A stretch of 64,000 nt of DNA from Hyphomonas sp. (GTDB lineage: Bacteria > Pseudomonadota > Alphaproteobacteria > Caulobacterales > Hyphomonadaceae): assembly GCF_017792385.1 (NCBI RefSeq), contig NZ_CP051230.1:3596001-3660000 (forward strand). The letters are read 5' to 3'. Shown here piece by piece: positions 25,386 to 35,042 of this stretch. The translations under genes were made by a program, and so were the position numbers. The stretch's first letter is position 1; each line of letters starts with the position of its first letter. The notes under the pieces were generated by a model that worked only from the letters and a program-made list of their open reading frames with translations, searched no databases and was not told the DNA's origin.

Positions 25386-27008
25386 CTAGCGCTCGACCGA
25401 TATCCGCATCATGCCCAGCAATCCTCCAAGAACGATATCGCCGCCCGGCAGGAGGTGAATGACAGAGTAAGCGCCATTGTAAATGTGGCTATCACCAAGG
25501 CGAAGCCGTGTAACGGCTTCACCCGTCTCCCAATCAAGACCTGTGACCTCCCATTTTCCGTCTACGAAACCATTGACATAGACCTGTTGGGCGCCGCCAG
25601 AAATCATGGGGACGGTTGATGGGCTCGATACAGTGGGATTTGCCCAGGCACGCACCCAGCGGTCAGCTTCAACGTCCCATTCAAACTTTTCAGCACCCGT
25701 CGGTCCTTTGCGTAGTCTACCAGACATGACAACATTCTCCAGCATTGTTGGCAATGGCGATGGCAATGTGTTGTTTACCACCAAGGCACCGTAGCCATAT
25801 ACCGCAACGGATTGCTCAGACTGGGCGCGCTCAAGGTCAGACTTTCCGAAACTAACCTGAATCTGGTCGGCAATTCGACGCGATTTGGTCCCTGGCTTCT
25901 GGACGAAATCCTCTGGAATATCGTCGCGCCAGAAGGCGACGACATTCATAATCAACTCTCCGTCCGTGATGACAACAAGTTTGTCTTCCTCGTCTCCGAA
26001 GCCCATAAGTGAGGGCGTAGAGCCTGATCCGTTGCCGAGACTCACGCCGCCAAGTTTGCCGGTGAAGGAATCGTATTCTGATGACCACGCGCCATACCCT
26101 CTAGAGTGAAGTGTTTCCCCGTCCCAAACCAGTTTATGGAGCCTCCTATTTGAGAGAACATAAATGCCACCACCCTCATCAATGGCGATCGAGTTCGTAA
26201 CCTGCTCATCGTCAGCCAACTCATGAATGATCGGTGCCTGTTCAAAATTTCGGTCTACGATGACGACAACGCCGCCCATCGTCACCAGCGCCAGCATGCC
26301 ATCATAAGTCAGATTCAATCCGAACACAGCATCAGGGTCTTCCAGTGTTGGATTGAAATATTCGCGCGGCAGCTGAAAGCGGCGCTTTTCCACCAGTGGT
26401 GACAGCGGATTGCCGGGTTCGGCATCACCATAAACGACGACATCGTTGTTGACGACAGTGTAGAAGTCACCATTGCGGTCGACGACATTATAGATTGCTG
26501 CTCTGGCGACGACCCGCTCAACATAACGTGGATAGTTCCGATTGAGATAGCCAAGCAGTTCAGCTTCTGAGGCCGTACTATCCATTTCGACGGCGATACG
26601 TTCAGCATCCTCGACAGACATGAAGGGTTGACCTTCCACAGGCAGAGCATTGATCAGTTGAAACTTGCCATCGCTAATCAGGATTTTGGAGATACGATTA
26701 TTGTTGGCGGAGATGGCCACCTGCTCACCTGAAGGATAAGTTGGTAATTGCATAAGCGTGAGGTTCACCAACCCTGCCGGGACCCTTTGAATACCCTCAT
26801 CATCAATCTCGTGAATACCGACCGGCCCAGCAAACGGAAGGGAATCCTGTTGAGCCGGATTAAAATGCGTGGTGGCAAGCTCGCTGTCCACCAGATTTGG
26901 GTTCATTGGAGGAAACTCCGGACCCGACGCATCAAAGACTGGGATAGTGGAGCATGCACCAAGCACGGCTACGATTGCGACTGCAGCAGCAGCGATATGA
27001 GGTTTCAT
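25386..27008 (-). CDS. Lipoprotein, probable beta-propeller, of PQQ dehydrogenase locus
   Basis: A 540-residue exported lipoprotein: lipobox VLGACS with C19. The rest shows repeated short strand-turn patterns (TYDGMLALVTMGGVVVIVDR; SIAIDEGGGIYVLSNRRLHKLVWDG; LLPGGDIVLGGLLGMMRISV) typical of beta-propellers, but no named domain was recognised. It follows the quinohaemoprotein dehydrogenase gene after 53 bp in the same direction, and both products are predicted lipoproteins, so they may work together at the periplasmic face of the outer membrane. A substrate-binding or scaffolding role is inferred only from position. Confidence 0.75.
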   Translation of the reverse strand: MKPHIAAAAVAIVAVLGACSTIPVFDASGPEFPPMNPNLVDSELATTHFNPAQQDSLPFAGPVGIHEIDDEGIQRVPAGLVNLTLMQLPTYPSGEQVAISANNNRISKILISDGKFQLINALPVEGQPFMSVEDAERIAVEMDSTASEAELLGYLNRNYPRYVERVVARAAIYNVVDRNGDFYTVVNNDVVVYGDAEPGNPLSPLVEKRRFQLPREYFNPTLEDPDAVFGLNLTYDGMLALVTMGGVVVIVDRNFEQAPIIHELADDEQVTNSIAIDEGGGIYVLSNRRLHKLVWDGETLHSRGYGAWSSEYDSFTGKLGGVSLGNGSGSTPSLMGFGDEEDKLVVITDGELIMNVVAFWRDDIPEDFVQKPGTKSRRIADQIQVSFGKSDLERAQSEQSVAVYGYGALVVNNTLPSPLPTMLENVVMSGRLRKGPTGAEKFEWDVEADRWVRAWANPTVSSPSTVPMISGGAQQVYVNGFVDGKWEVTGLDWETGEAVTRLRLGDSHIYNGAYSVIHLLPGGDIVLGGLLGMMRISVER

Positions 27009-27061
27009 TTGTTGTCTCCCAGAGTGACAGATTTGTACTGGTTTAGCGAATTGTCAGAATA

Positions 27062-29227
27062 CTATTCAGCTTGAGACGTCGACTGTTGCTCGTCTTGAAA
27101 CGCCATCCAGGCTCGAGAGAGGATGAAATCCTCAATATCATCGACTTCCTGTTGGCTTAGGCGGCCGGCGAAGTTGGGCATGCCAATCGCTTCGCCGGCC
27201 CCTTGAAGGAGGAAAGCATCAAAAGTGTCTATCCCGAGAGTCGCTGACTGCCTCAGATCGGGGAGCGTTCCGGACGAAATGGCCGCGCCGCCATGGCAGA
27301 CACCGCAGAATCGACCGTAGAGGTCTGTGCCCCGTACAACCGCTTCAGCCGAATGCGGCTGTCGCGCTGGCTCAGGCGTTGCCTTCTGCGGAAGCGCGGC
27401 GACGTTTAGCTCGCCCTCTCCGCCAAGTTTGAAGGCAAGTACATGGCCTTCAACCGGGCCTCCTGTCTGCCCGACATAGAAGCCGGCGAGCAAATTGGCA
27501 CCACTGCCCCAACCAGCTGATACAGCAACATACTGCTCGCCATTGACCTCATACGCCACAGGTCCACCGACCATTGCGACACCAACCGGATACGACCACA
27601 GTTCTTCGCCTGTTTTGGCGTTGTAAGCATTGAAAACGCCGCTCGTCGTGCCTTGGAATACCAGATCTCCAGACGTTGTCAGCGTACCTCCATTCCACAT
27701 TCGCTCATGCTGAACACGCCAGACTTCTTTCTGAGCTACCGGATCCCAGGCAGCAAGATGTGCTTGGACAAGTTGGCGCAGAAGTGTGCGACGTGCTTCT
27801 TCTGTTTCCGGTAATGCGTCTGTCAGGCTGACACCGATATTGAATGCGTCTCGGTCAAAGCGGGCAATCTCGCCCTCGATCTGATCGGAATAGAGGAAAG
27901 GAACATCTTGTGCGGGAATATATACCAGCCCTGTTTCCGGATTGAATGACATGGGGTGCCAGTTGTGGGCACCAAATGGGCTGGGTTTGACGAGCGCAGG
28001 TCCACCAGACAGATAGCGCGCCTCGGGGTTTTCAACAGGACGCCCGGTCTCCATATCGATATGTGTGGCCCAGTTAATGGGAACAAATGGCTCTGCGGAA
28101 ATAAGTTCGCCGCTTATTCGGTCGATGACATAAAAGAAGCCGTTTTTCGGCGCTTGCATCAGCACCTGACGAAGCTCTCCCTCGATCTCAAGATCAGCTA
28201 GAATGATATTCTGCGTAGCTGTGTAGTCCCAAGTTTCGCCCGGCGTCGTCTGATAGTGCCAGACATATTCTCCTGTGTCTGGACGTAACGCGACGATTGA
28301 TGACAGGAACAGATTGTCGCCGCCGTCCGGGCTTCGTACTTTCTGATTCCAGGGCGAGCCGTTTCCAACGCCGATATAGAGGAGGTCCAGTTCAGGATCG
28401 AATGCCATGCTGTCCCAGACAGTCCCGCCACCGCCCAGCTTCCACCATTCGCCTGTCCAGGTCTCAGCAGCCATCTCGATGGCTTCGTTTTCGAATCCAT
28501 TATCCGGATTTCCCGGCACAGTGTAGAACTTCCAGGCCTGTTCACCTGTTTCAGCATCATAGGCTGCAACAAATCCGCGAACGCCGAACTCACCACCGCC
28601 ATTTCCGATGATGACCTTGCCTTTCACAATGCGAGGCGCCCCTGTGATCGTATAGGGTTCTTCGAGCGGTACAGTACGGGTCTCCCAGATCTGTTCGCCT
28701 GACTTTGAATCAAGAGCGATCAGACGACCATCCAGCGACCCGAATATGACCTTGTCGTTATAGACAGCCACGCCGCGATTGACGACATCGCAACAAGCAT
28801 GTGCGCCCTTTGATCGGGGAACCTCCGGATCGTAGCGCCAAAGAATTTCTCCTGTGGCAGCATTAAGCGCCAGCACTTCGCTCCACGAACCCGTAGTGTA
28901 CATGACACCATCAACAATGATCGGGGTTGCCTCTACGCCACGATAGCTGCCAAGCGGTGCCGCCCAGGCAAGATCCAGCTGGTCGATTGTTTCCAGATTA
29001 ATGGCGTCAAGCGCGCTAAACCGCGTTTCTGAAAACGTGCCACCATGAGTAAGCCAGTTATGTGGTTCGCCTGCGGCATTGAGCAAACGTTCCTCATTGA
29101 TCCCCTGGGAGGCTTGTGTGGAAGCGTCGCCAGAGTCGACCGCCCCTCCACAGGCAGCCAGAAGACCGATCGTAGCGCCCGTCAGAATGACTTTCAGCGC
29201 TGTAGCGGGCATTTTTTTGCCGTTCAT
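27062..29227 (-). CDS. PQQ-dependent quinohaemoprotein alcohol dehydrogenase, lipoprotein
   Basis: A 721-residue periplasmic dehydrogenase that oxidises an alcohol to an aldehyde using PQQ and passes electrons to its own haem c. The eight-bladed propeller occupies about 40-600, with the adjacent-cysteine motif GAHACCDVV near residue 143 and a WDYTATQ catalytic Asp region near 310. A C-terminal cytochrome c domain carries CGVCH at 641-645, with M683 in IGMPNF as the probable axial ligand. Position +2 after the catalytic Asp is Thr, not Asp, which argues for a calcium rather than lanthanide enzyme. The N-terminus has a lipobox (LAAC, C26), unusual for this normally soluble class. No PQQ biosynthesis gene is nearby. 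Confidence 0.92.
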   Translation of the reverse strand: MNGKKMPATALKVILTGATIGLLAACGGAVDSGDASTQASQGINEERLLNAAGEPHNWLTHGGTFSETRFSALDAINLETIDQLDLAWAAPLGSYRGVEATPIIVDGVMYTTGSWSEVLALNAATGEILWRYDPEVPRSKGAHACCDVVNRGVAVYNDKVIFGSLDGRLIALDSKSGEQIWETRTVPLEEPYTITGAPRIVKGKVIIGNGGGEFGVRGFVAAYDAETGEQAWKFYTVPGNPDNGFENEAIEMAAETWTGEWWKLGGGGTVWDSMAFDPELDLLYIGVGNGSPWNQKVRSPDGGDNLFLSSIVALRPDTGEYVWHYQTTPGETWDYTATQNIILADLEIEGELRQVLMQAPKNGFFYVIDRISGELISAEPFVPINWATHIDMETGRPVENPEARYLSGGPALVKPSPFGAHNWHPMSFNPETGLVYIPAQDVPFLYSDQIEGEIARFDRDAFNIGVSLTDALPETEEARRTLLRQLVQAHLAAWDPVAQKEVWRVQHERMWNGGTLTTSGDLVFQGTTSGVFNAYNAKTGEELWSYPVGVAMVGGPVAYEVNGEQYVAVSAGWGSGANLLAGFYVGQTGGPVEGHVLAFKLGGEGELNVAALPQKATPEPARQPHSAEAVVRGTDLYGRFCGVCHGGAAISSGTLPDLRQSATLGIDTFDAFLLQGAGEAIGMPNFAGRLSQQEVDDIEDFILSRAWMAFQDEQQSTSQAE

Positions 29228-29385
29228 TTTGTCCTCCCGGACACCCCAGTGGATGAGGTTCTGGATTTTTTCTCATACCAAGCAAGATTGCACTGGAACG
29301 GCGAAGTTTCTCAAGCCCCGCGCAACGCCAATGTTCCGTCATTTTGTGCCAGCGACAAAGCCTGGGACACCTACTTGCAACGGAT

Positions 29386-30492
29386 CTAGTTGCGGGTTTT
29401 CAACTCCTTGAGCAGCTCTTGCTGGTGCTGACCATGCTCAGGTGCTGGACCGGGGATTGCCTGCACGTTCGATTGGAAACGCGGGGCCGGAACAGCCTGA
29501 ACATAACCCTGGCTGTTTTCAAAGATTCCGCGCGCCAGATTATGAGGGTGCAAAGGTGCACTGATCGGACTTTCCACAAGGCCAAAGCATGCATCGGTCC
29601 CCTCTAGTAAGTCTTGCCAGTATGCAGATGGTTCGGTTGCGAAAAGAGCACGAAACTTCTCTGACTGCTTCGACCAGCTATCACGATCATACTGGTCTTC
29701 GAAGTCGGGATCGCCTGTAAGACCGAGGCGCTGTAGAAGTTCTGCGTAAAATTTCGGTTCTAGCGCGCCAAGCGTGATGTCACGCCCGTCTGCACAGCGA
29801 TAGGAACTGTACCAAGGGGAATCATCCAGAAAGCCGCGCCCGCGCTCGGCTTGCATCATGCCGCTGGGCAGCAAATCGAAGATGAGGTTCATCATATGCG
29901 CCGACCCATCGACAATCGCTGCATCAATCACATCGCCCTCACCGGTGGCTCTGGCCTTTAGAATGCCCGCGAGAATGCCAATCGTCAGATAGTTCGCACC
30001 GCCGCCAATGTCCCCGACCAAGCCTGGTGGCGGCAGTGATCGCGTTCCAGTTGGGCTTGCAAACCAGGCAGCTGAACTGACGGATACATAATTGATATCA
30101 TGTCCAGCCGCCTGGGCGAGCGGTCCCGCCTGCCCCCAGCCCGTCATGCGACCAAAGACAAGCTGTGGGTTCCGCCCCAGACAAACTTCCGGACCAAGGC
30201 CCAGGCGTTCCATCACTCCCGGCCGCATGCCCTCGATCAGGGCGTCCGCCGTCGCAATCAGATCCAGCGCGACCGCGCGGTCTTCAGAGTCTTTCAGGTC
30301 CAGAGCGATCGAGCGCTTGCCTCTTTTCAGAATGCCGACAGGCAAAGTCGATCCCGGATCGGAGCCCTTGGTCTTTCGCTCTATGAGAACGACATCCGCG
30401 CCCAGATCGGCCAGATGCATGCCACAAAAGGGCGCCGGCCCAATGCCCTCGATTTCGACAATCCGAATGCCCTGCAGAGGCCCTTTAGACAC
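29386..30492 (-). CDS. CaiB/BaiF CoA-transferase family protein, alpha-methylacyl-CoA racemase-like
   Basis: A 368-residue class III CoA-transferase-fold protein. The N-terminus GIGPAPFCGMHLADLGADV with LIERK is the signature of the alpha-methylacyl-CoA racemase branch. Further family features are RGKRSIALDLKD near residue 58, MTGWGQAGPLAQAAGHDINY near 115 (with the His-Asp of the racemase active site), and GALEPKFYAELLQRLGL near 230. The likely reaction is epimerisation at C2 of a 2-methyl-branched acyl-CoA so that the acyl-CoA dehydrogenase can act. It lies 6 bp downstream of that dehydrogenase gene, so the two are co-transcribed. Confidence 0.85.
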   Translation of the reverse strand: MSKGPLQGIRIVEIEGIGPAPFCGMHLADLGADVVLIERKTKGSDPGSTLPVGILKRGKRSIALDLKDSEDRAVALDLIATADALIEGMRPGVMERLGLGPEVCLGRNPQLVFGRMTGWGQAGPLAQAAGHDINYVSVSSAAWFASPTGTRSLPPPGLVGDIGGGANYLTIGILAGILKARATGEGDVIDAAIVDGSAHMMNLIFDLLPSGMMQAERGRGFLDDSPWYSSYRCADGRDITLGALEPKFYAELLQRLGLTGDPDFEDQYDRDSWSKQSEKFRALFATEPSAYWQDLLEGTDACFGLVESPISAPLHPHNLARGIFENSQGYVQAVPAPRFQSNVQAIPGPAPEHGQHQQELLKELKTRN

Positions 30493-30498
30493 GGGACG

Positions 30499-31656
30499 TC
30501 ACCTGAACGCCGAGACGCCCGTCAGGCTCCGCCCGATAAGGAGTTTCTGGATCTCAGTCGTTCCATCCGGAATGGGTGCGATCATCGCTTCGCGGGCGAG
30601 GCGCTCGACAATGAACTCCTTCGTGACGCCATTACCGCCGTGAATCTGTACTGCCTGGCGCGTTGCACTGACAGCGATTTCGGTACCGTACCATTTTGCC
30701 ATTGCGCACTCCTTGTCGCAGCGCTGTCCGGCGTCAATCATGCCCGCTGCGCGCAAAGACAACAGGCGCGCTGCATCGATCTCTGTGGCCATTACAGCTA
30801 ACTTTTCTGCAATGAGCTGGTGGCCGGCAATTGGTTTGCCATGCTGCGAACGGTCGATTGCATATTTTATTGACTCATCAAGCGCGCGCCGCGCCATGCC
30901 ATAGCCCCACGACCCGACGTGAACTCGCGCGCGTTCGAACAGGGTGAGCGTGTTCTTCAGACCCGAGCCTATTTCACCGATAGTATTCTCGACCGGAACG
31001 CGCACATCATCGAGAAAAACCTGTGATGTTGATTGTCGATTGAGCGCGATCTTTGGAATACCGCGGACTTCATAAGGATGCTCATTGCGATCGAGCAGGA
31101 TATGGGTCAGTTCGTTCTCGCCAGTTCGGCAGGTGCAGATGAAAAAATCTGAGTACTCACCATTGGTGATCCATGTTTTCTCACCAGAAATCACCCAATG
31201 GTCACCATCTCGCACAGCCCTGGTTTTCGCCGCCGCGACATCCGAACCGACATCCGGCTCGGAAATGCCGACAGACGCAAAAAGTTCCCCCGCCAACAAT
31301 CTAGGCAGGTAACGTGTCTTGATGTGCTCCGGCGCGAGTTTGACCAGCATCGACGCTGCGCTGCCATTAACAAGTGCGGCTATCGCCAAGTCTCCCGAAC
31401 TATAGGCAAGCTCTTCAATTAGTTGAACGTGCAGCTTCCAGGACAACCCCAGCCCGCCGGCAGATTCCGGCTGTGGGGCGTTGACGAGACCAAATTCTGC
31501 CAGCTTTTGCGTCCAGCTTTGCATTTTGTCCTTTGGAACGAAGTCTTCCCCATGCGCAGCCAGTTCCGGCTCCAGCTGCTCATCAAGATAGCGACGCAGG
31601 CTTTCGATTGCGGCGAGCTCAGCCTTGTCAAAGAAAATATCTAATCCCCCAATCAT
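30499..31656 (-). CDS. Acyl-CoA dehydrogenase
   Basis: A 385-residue FAD flavoprotein. Signatures are GISEPDVGSD and WITNGEYSDFFI (flavin and substrate binding, about 125-170), FERARVHVGSWGYGMARRALD near 240, and QIHGGNGVTKEFIVERLARE near 335-355. The C-terminal catalytic position, usually the Glu of YEGTxEIQ, reads IPDGTTEIQ, so the base would be D364. Asp at this site is known from some alicyclic or otherwise unusual acyl-CoA dehydrogenases. Its ATG overlaps the stop of the upstream thiolase gene by 4 bp, placing it in one operon with the thiolase and racemase. Confidence 0.9.
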   Translation of the reverse strand: MIGGLDIFFDKAELAAIESLRRYLDEQLEPELAAHGEDFVPKDKMQSWTQKLAEFGLVNAPQPESAGGLGLSWKLHVQLIEELAYSSGDLAIAALVNGSAASMLVKLAPEHIKTRYLPRLLAGELFASVGISEPDVGSDVAAAKTRAVRDGDHWVISGEKTWITNGEYSDFFICTCRTGENELTHILLDRNEHPYEVRGIPKIALNRQSTSQVFLDDVRVPVENTIGEIGSGLKNTLTLFERARVHVGSWGYGMARRALDESIKYAIDRSQHGKPIAGHQLIAEKLAVMATEIDAARLLSLRAAGMIDAGQRCDKECAMAKWYGTEIAVSATRQAVQIHGGNGVTKEFIVERLAREAMIAPIPDGTTEIQKLLIGRSLTGVSAFR

Positions 31657-32909
31657 GCATTTGCCCTCTTGAAAATGTTGACCACAGCAACACCCTCCTC
31701 AATGCCAATTAGGCCGCCGCTGTTTTCGTGGATAGCGTGTCGGGCACCATCAACCTGGCGCTTTCCAGCTTCGCCGCGTAATTGGGTGACAAGCTCATGA
31801 ATTTGCCCCAGCCCGGTTGCGCCGATGGGGTGGCCTTTGGACTCCAGCCCGCCAGACGGATTGATCGGGATTGAGCCGCCAATCGTGAAGTCCCCGCGTT
31901 CCGCTGCCGGGCCTGCTTCACCGATCGGAACTAACATCAAGTTCTCGGCGTGCATCAACTCACCAATCGCGGTTGCATCGTGCACCTCGGCAACGTCCAT
32001 GTCTTCTGGTGAAAGGCAGGCCATTTCATACGCCCTCTCAGCGGCAATTCGCGCAACATGGCGTTCCGGTGCATCGGCGCTGCGCGCGGGGTTTCCACTT
32101 GCAACGGCGCTGGCCATAACCTGGACGGCTCGTGACGTAGTGGCACCAATCTTCCTCAAGCCTTCCTCATTGCAAAGGATGACCGCTGCAGCACCATCCG
32201 AGATCGGTGAGCACATTGGCAGCGTCAAAGGGTAAGTGATGGGAGGTGCTGAAAGAATTTCATCAATCGTGTAAGGCTGACGGTATTGCGAATACTCATT
32301 GTGCTCTGAATGCTGATGATTTTTCGCGGCTATCGCAGCAATCTGGCGCTGAGTCGTGCCATAGCGCTTCATATGGTTCCGGCCGAACGCTGCGTAGATT
32401 TTCATGAATACGCTATAAGGGCGTTCAGATTCCGATCCCTCCGGTTCGGCAACACCTTCGCCCAACTGGAGAAGCCTTTTGGCATTCTCCTCAGGTGTCT
32501 CAACATCCCAACCGCCATCGAACACAGCGAACATCCTCGCCTTGTCAGGCACGTTCATTTTCTCGACACCCGCCGCCAGGACAACGTCCTGCATACCAGC
32601 CTTAAGCGCCTGAACAGCAAGGTGAAAGGAGGATGAACTGGACGCACAGGCGTTTTCAATATTGAATGCGGGAATACCTGTCAGCCCGATCTTGCTGAGC
32701 GCAACCTGGCCAGGAACAAAGGTTTGTCCCTGCAAGAACCCTTGGGTCGCACTGGAATGGTAAACTGCCTCCACGGCGGCCTTGGTGCAGCCTGCATCAT
32801 CCGCCGCACGCAAAATGGCGGTGTCCAGCAATTCAGAAATACTTGCTTCCAGATGCCGCCCGAAATGCGTCATGCCGACGCCTACAATATAAATCTTACT
32901 ATCCGACAA
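31653..32909 (-). CDS. SCP2-type thiolase (lipid-transfer protein family)
   Basis: A 418-residue thiolase of the SCP2 branch. Visible are the nucleophile Cys in NIENACASSSSSFH (near residue 89), EVHDATAIGEL near 305, and SKGHPIGATGLGQIH near 360. It starts with KIYIVGVGMTHFGRH, the usual opening of SCP2-thiolases that act on sterol side chains or methyl-branched acyl-CoAs. It should perform the last beta-oxidation step, releasing acetyl- or propionyl-CoA. It is coupled to the acyl-CoA dehydrogenase gene and follows the hydratase gene after 27 bp. Confidence 0.88.
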   Translation of the reverse strand: MSDSKIYIVGVGMTHFGRHLEASISELLDTAILRAADDAGCTKAAVEAVYHSSATQGFLQGQTFVPGQVALSKIGLTGIPAFNIENACASSSSSFHLAVQALKAGMQDVVLAAGVEKMNVPDKARMFAVFDGGWDVETPEENAKRLLQLGEGVAEPEGSESERPYSVFMKIYAAFGRNHMKRYGTTQRQIAAIAAKNHQHSEHNEYSQYRQPYTIDEILSAPPITYPLTLPMCSPISDGAAAVILCNEEGLRKIGATTSRAVQVMASAVASGNPARSADAPERHVARIAAERAYEMACLSPEDMDVAEVHDATAIGELMHAENLMLVPIGEAGPAAERGDFTIGGSIPINPSGGLESKGHPIGATGLGQIHELVTQLRGEAGKRQVDGARHAIHENSGGLIGIEEGVAVVNIFKRANA

Positions 32910-32936
32910 GACTCTCTCCCCATCTACAGATGGCAG

Positions 32937-33743
32937 CTACTGGCCTGAATATTTCGGTGTTCGTTTCTCACTGAAGGCTGAAAGCCCTTCGAGGAAGTCA
33001 GCGGATTTTGCATGCGCTTCGAGATGGCGCATTTCCAACGCGATGGCTTCGCGCGCGGACAAGTGTGCGCTTCCGGCAACCATCTCCTTCATACGCTGAA
33101 GTACAAGCGGGCTTTTCTCCGCCAGCTTTGCAGCAAGCGCCTCTGCAACCGATGACAAGTCGTCATCCTCAACAACTTGGCTTACAAATCCGGCTTCACG
33201 AAACGCTTCCGCCGACCAATGATCGCCGGAGAATAGGAGATAATTCGCTTTCTTTTCGCCAACATACCTCGGCAAGAGAGATCCCCCGCCGCCCGGCAGA
33301 ACACCAAAATTGGAATGGGCGTCGCCCAGCCGCGCACTGCGCGCCGCCATCACGACATCGCAGGTCATGGCTAGCTCCAGTCCGCCGGCCAAAGTCAATC
33401 CATTGAGCGCTGCAATTGTCGGCTTCGGCAAAGCACGAATAGCCAAAAACACGTTCTGAATGTCGCGAAGGAAGCCAAGAAACCCGGTATTGTCACCAGC
33501 CTGAACTTCCCCCAAAACGCCCTTCAGGTCAGCACCGCAGCAAAAGGCGCGCCCGCTCCCAGTGATAGTCAGCACTCGAATCTCATCGCGCTCGGCAACA
33601 TCTTTCACACATTGCGCAAGTTCATTCACCATTAGAGCGGACAGTGCATTCATGCTGCTCGGACGCGTCAGGGTAATTCGTGCACACGAATCTTCCGCCT
33701 CAAATTTCAGGGTTTCAAACGACAATTGTCCAATTCCAAGCAT
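32937..33743 (-). CDS. Enoyl-CoA hydratase/isomerase family protein with one altered catalytic residue
   Basis: A crotonase-fold protein of about 268 residues. The oxyanion-hole motif AFCCGADLKG (about 67-76) and NGLTLAGGLELAMTCD (about 114-129) are clear. The first catalytic Glu is kept (E123 in GGLELA). The position of the second, 20 residues later and normally PE in FGxPE, is His (DAHSNFG, H143), followed by LPGGGGSL. The enzyme may therefore not be a classical hydratase. A GTG start at 33791 would add 16 residues; 33743 was preferred because the conserved fold begins at LSFETLKFE, but the ribosome site is weak for both. It sits between the AraC and thiolase genes. Confidence 0.82.
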   Translation of the reverse strand: MLGIGQLSFETLKFEAEDSCARITLTRPSSMNALSALMVNELAQCVKDVAERDEIRVLTITGSGRAFCCGADLKGVLGEVQAGDNTGFLGFLRDIQNVFLAIRALPKPTIAALNGLTLAGGLELAMTCDVVMAARSARLGDAHSNFGVLPGGGGSLLPRYVGEKKANYLLFSGDHWSAEAFREAGFVSQVVEDDDLSSVAEALAAKLAEKSPLVLQRMKEMVAGSAHLSAREAIALEMRHLEAHAKSADFLEGLSAFSEKRTPKYSGQ

Positions 33744-33891
33744 TGGGCCGCGTTCGCTCCAAAACTTGGCCCGTTCCAGATGAGGCTTCACTTTATCGGG
33801 CCAGAAAACTTATTGAACATCAGACGCATGTCACCGTGCGCCAAAGCGTCGTCAGTCGAGCCGCCCAAGGCAATGCAGAGCTCTAGCGATG

Positions 33892-34989
33892 TCAGCTATC
33901 GTCCAGCTGGCGCTCATTCTCGAGGAATTCCTGCGGGGACTGCCCCGTTAACCGGCGAAACGCACGGGAGAAATTGCTGGGGTCCTTGTATCCCAACAGA
34001 TACGATATCTCCTTGATGGACCGACGACCTGTCCGCAAATAGCCGATAGCGAGATGCTGGCGAACATCGTCGAGCACGGTGTTGAAGGTTGTGCCCTCAT
34101 CCTGCAATTGGCGCTGAAGACTTCGGTTACTTGTATTTAGCTCTCTTGAAACCGACTCCAGGGAGACAGCTCCATCCGGTAGCATTTCGACAATCGCCGC
34201 CCGGATCCGCGGAATAATTTGTTGTTCATCGAACCGGGCAATGTATTCCATCGCAATCTGGTCATTCCTTCGAACAATGTCGGAATTCGCGCCGCGCAGC
34301 ACGCGCGTATAGTCCTTCTCGGCCACATGCAGCTCTAGACTGTCGTGACCATATTCGATCGGACAACAGAAAAAGGCATCAAATTCATCCATCGCGACCT
34401 TACCAGGTTTCGGACGACGCATTCTTACCAAAACAGGAGAATAGTCCGCTCGGTAAACCATTCTGACGAAGCGAAGCACCGTCGCCAAAAAAACATCCTG
34501 GCGGACCGGCGGCACGTCTTCCTTGAGTTCAATGGAATGAATGAGGCACCCCTTCCTGATTTCAGACCTTGTCTCAGCAGAATGAGAAATTAGCCTGAAA
34601 AAACGATCAAACCGGTGGAAGAATGTTTCCAGCGTTCGGCTTGAGAACAATGAATACCCAAGCGCATGCATTGAGCCGGGCGTATTTCGCTCGGCCAGCT
34701 TCAGCCCGATCGTCTCATCACCTGTCGCCTCTACGATGAGCTCAATGAAGCGACTGAATCGTCTAGACCGCACCCTGGCATTCGGGTCCTGGAGAATATC
34801 AGGATCAACTTCCGCACGCCGCAGTAGATCTGGTACATCAATGGAAAAGTCAAATTCGTCCAATATGGCCACAATCTGTATGAGCCAGGATGCAATGACT
34901 GACCGCGTCTCACTCAATTCTGGTTGCGCCTTACCTGATGATGTGTGGTTCAAATATCGATTGTCCTGTACGACCGTCTTCGATGACAA
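33892..34989 (-). CDS. AraC family transcriptional regulator
   Basis: A 365-residue DNA-binding regulator. The N-terminal part (about 35-220, with LKLAERNTPGSMHALGYSLFSSRTLETF) matches the arabinose-binding-like domain found in OruR-type regulators. The C-terminal AraC/XylS double HTH spans about 255-355 (LESVSRELNTSNRSLQRQLQDEG; LGYKDPSNFSRAFRRLTGQS). It lies inside the catabolic cluster in the same orientation, between hydratase and ligase genes, and is the obvious candidate for pathway-specific activation. The effector is unknown. Confidence 0.9.
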   Translation of the reverse strand: MSSKTVVQDNRYLNHTSSGKAQPELSETRSVIASWLIQIVAILDEFDFSIDVPDLLRRAEVDPDILQDPNARVRSRRFSRFIELIVEATGDETIGLKLAERNTPGSMHALGYSLFSSRTLETFFHRFDRFFRLISHSAETRSEIRKGCLIHSIELKEDVPPVRQDVFLATVLRFVRMVYRADYSPVLVRMRRPKPGKVAMDEFDAFFCCPIEYGHDSLELHVAEKDYTRVLRGANSDIVRRNDQIAMEYIARFDEQQIIPRIRAAIVEMLPDGAVSLESVSRELNTSNRSLQRQLQDEGTTFNTVLDDVRQHLAIGYLRTGRRSIKEISYLLGYKDPSNFSRAFRRLTGQSPQEFLENERQLDDS

Positions 34990-35042
34990 GCTTTATCGGT
35001 TCATGACGGTTTGTCCAATTTTTGAACAGGATTGTACACGCT

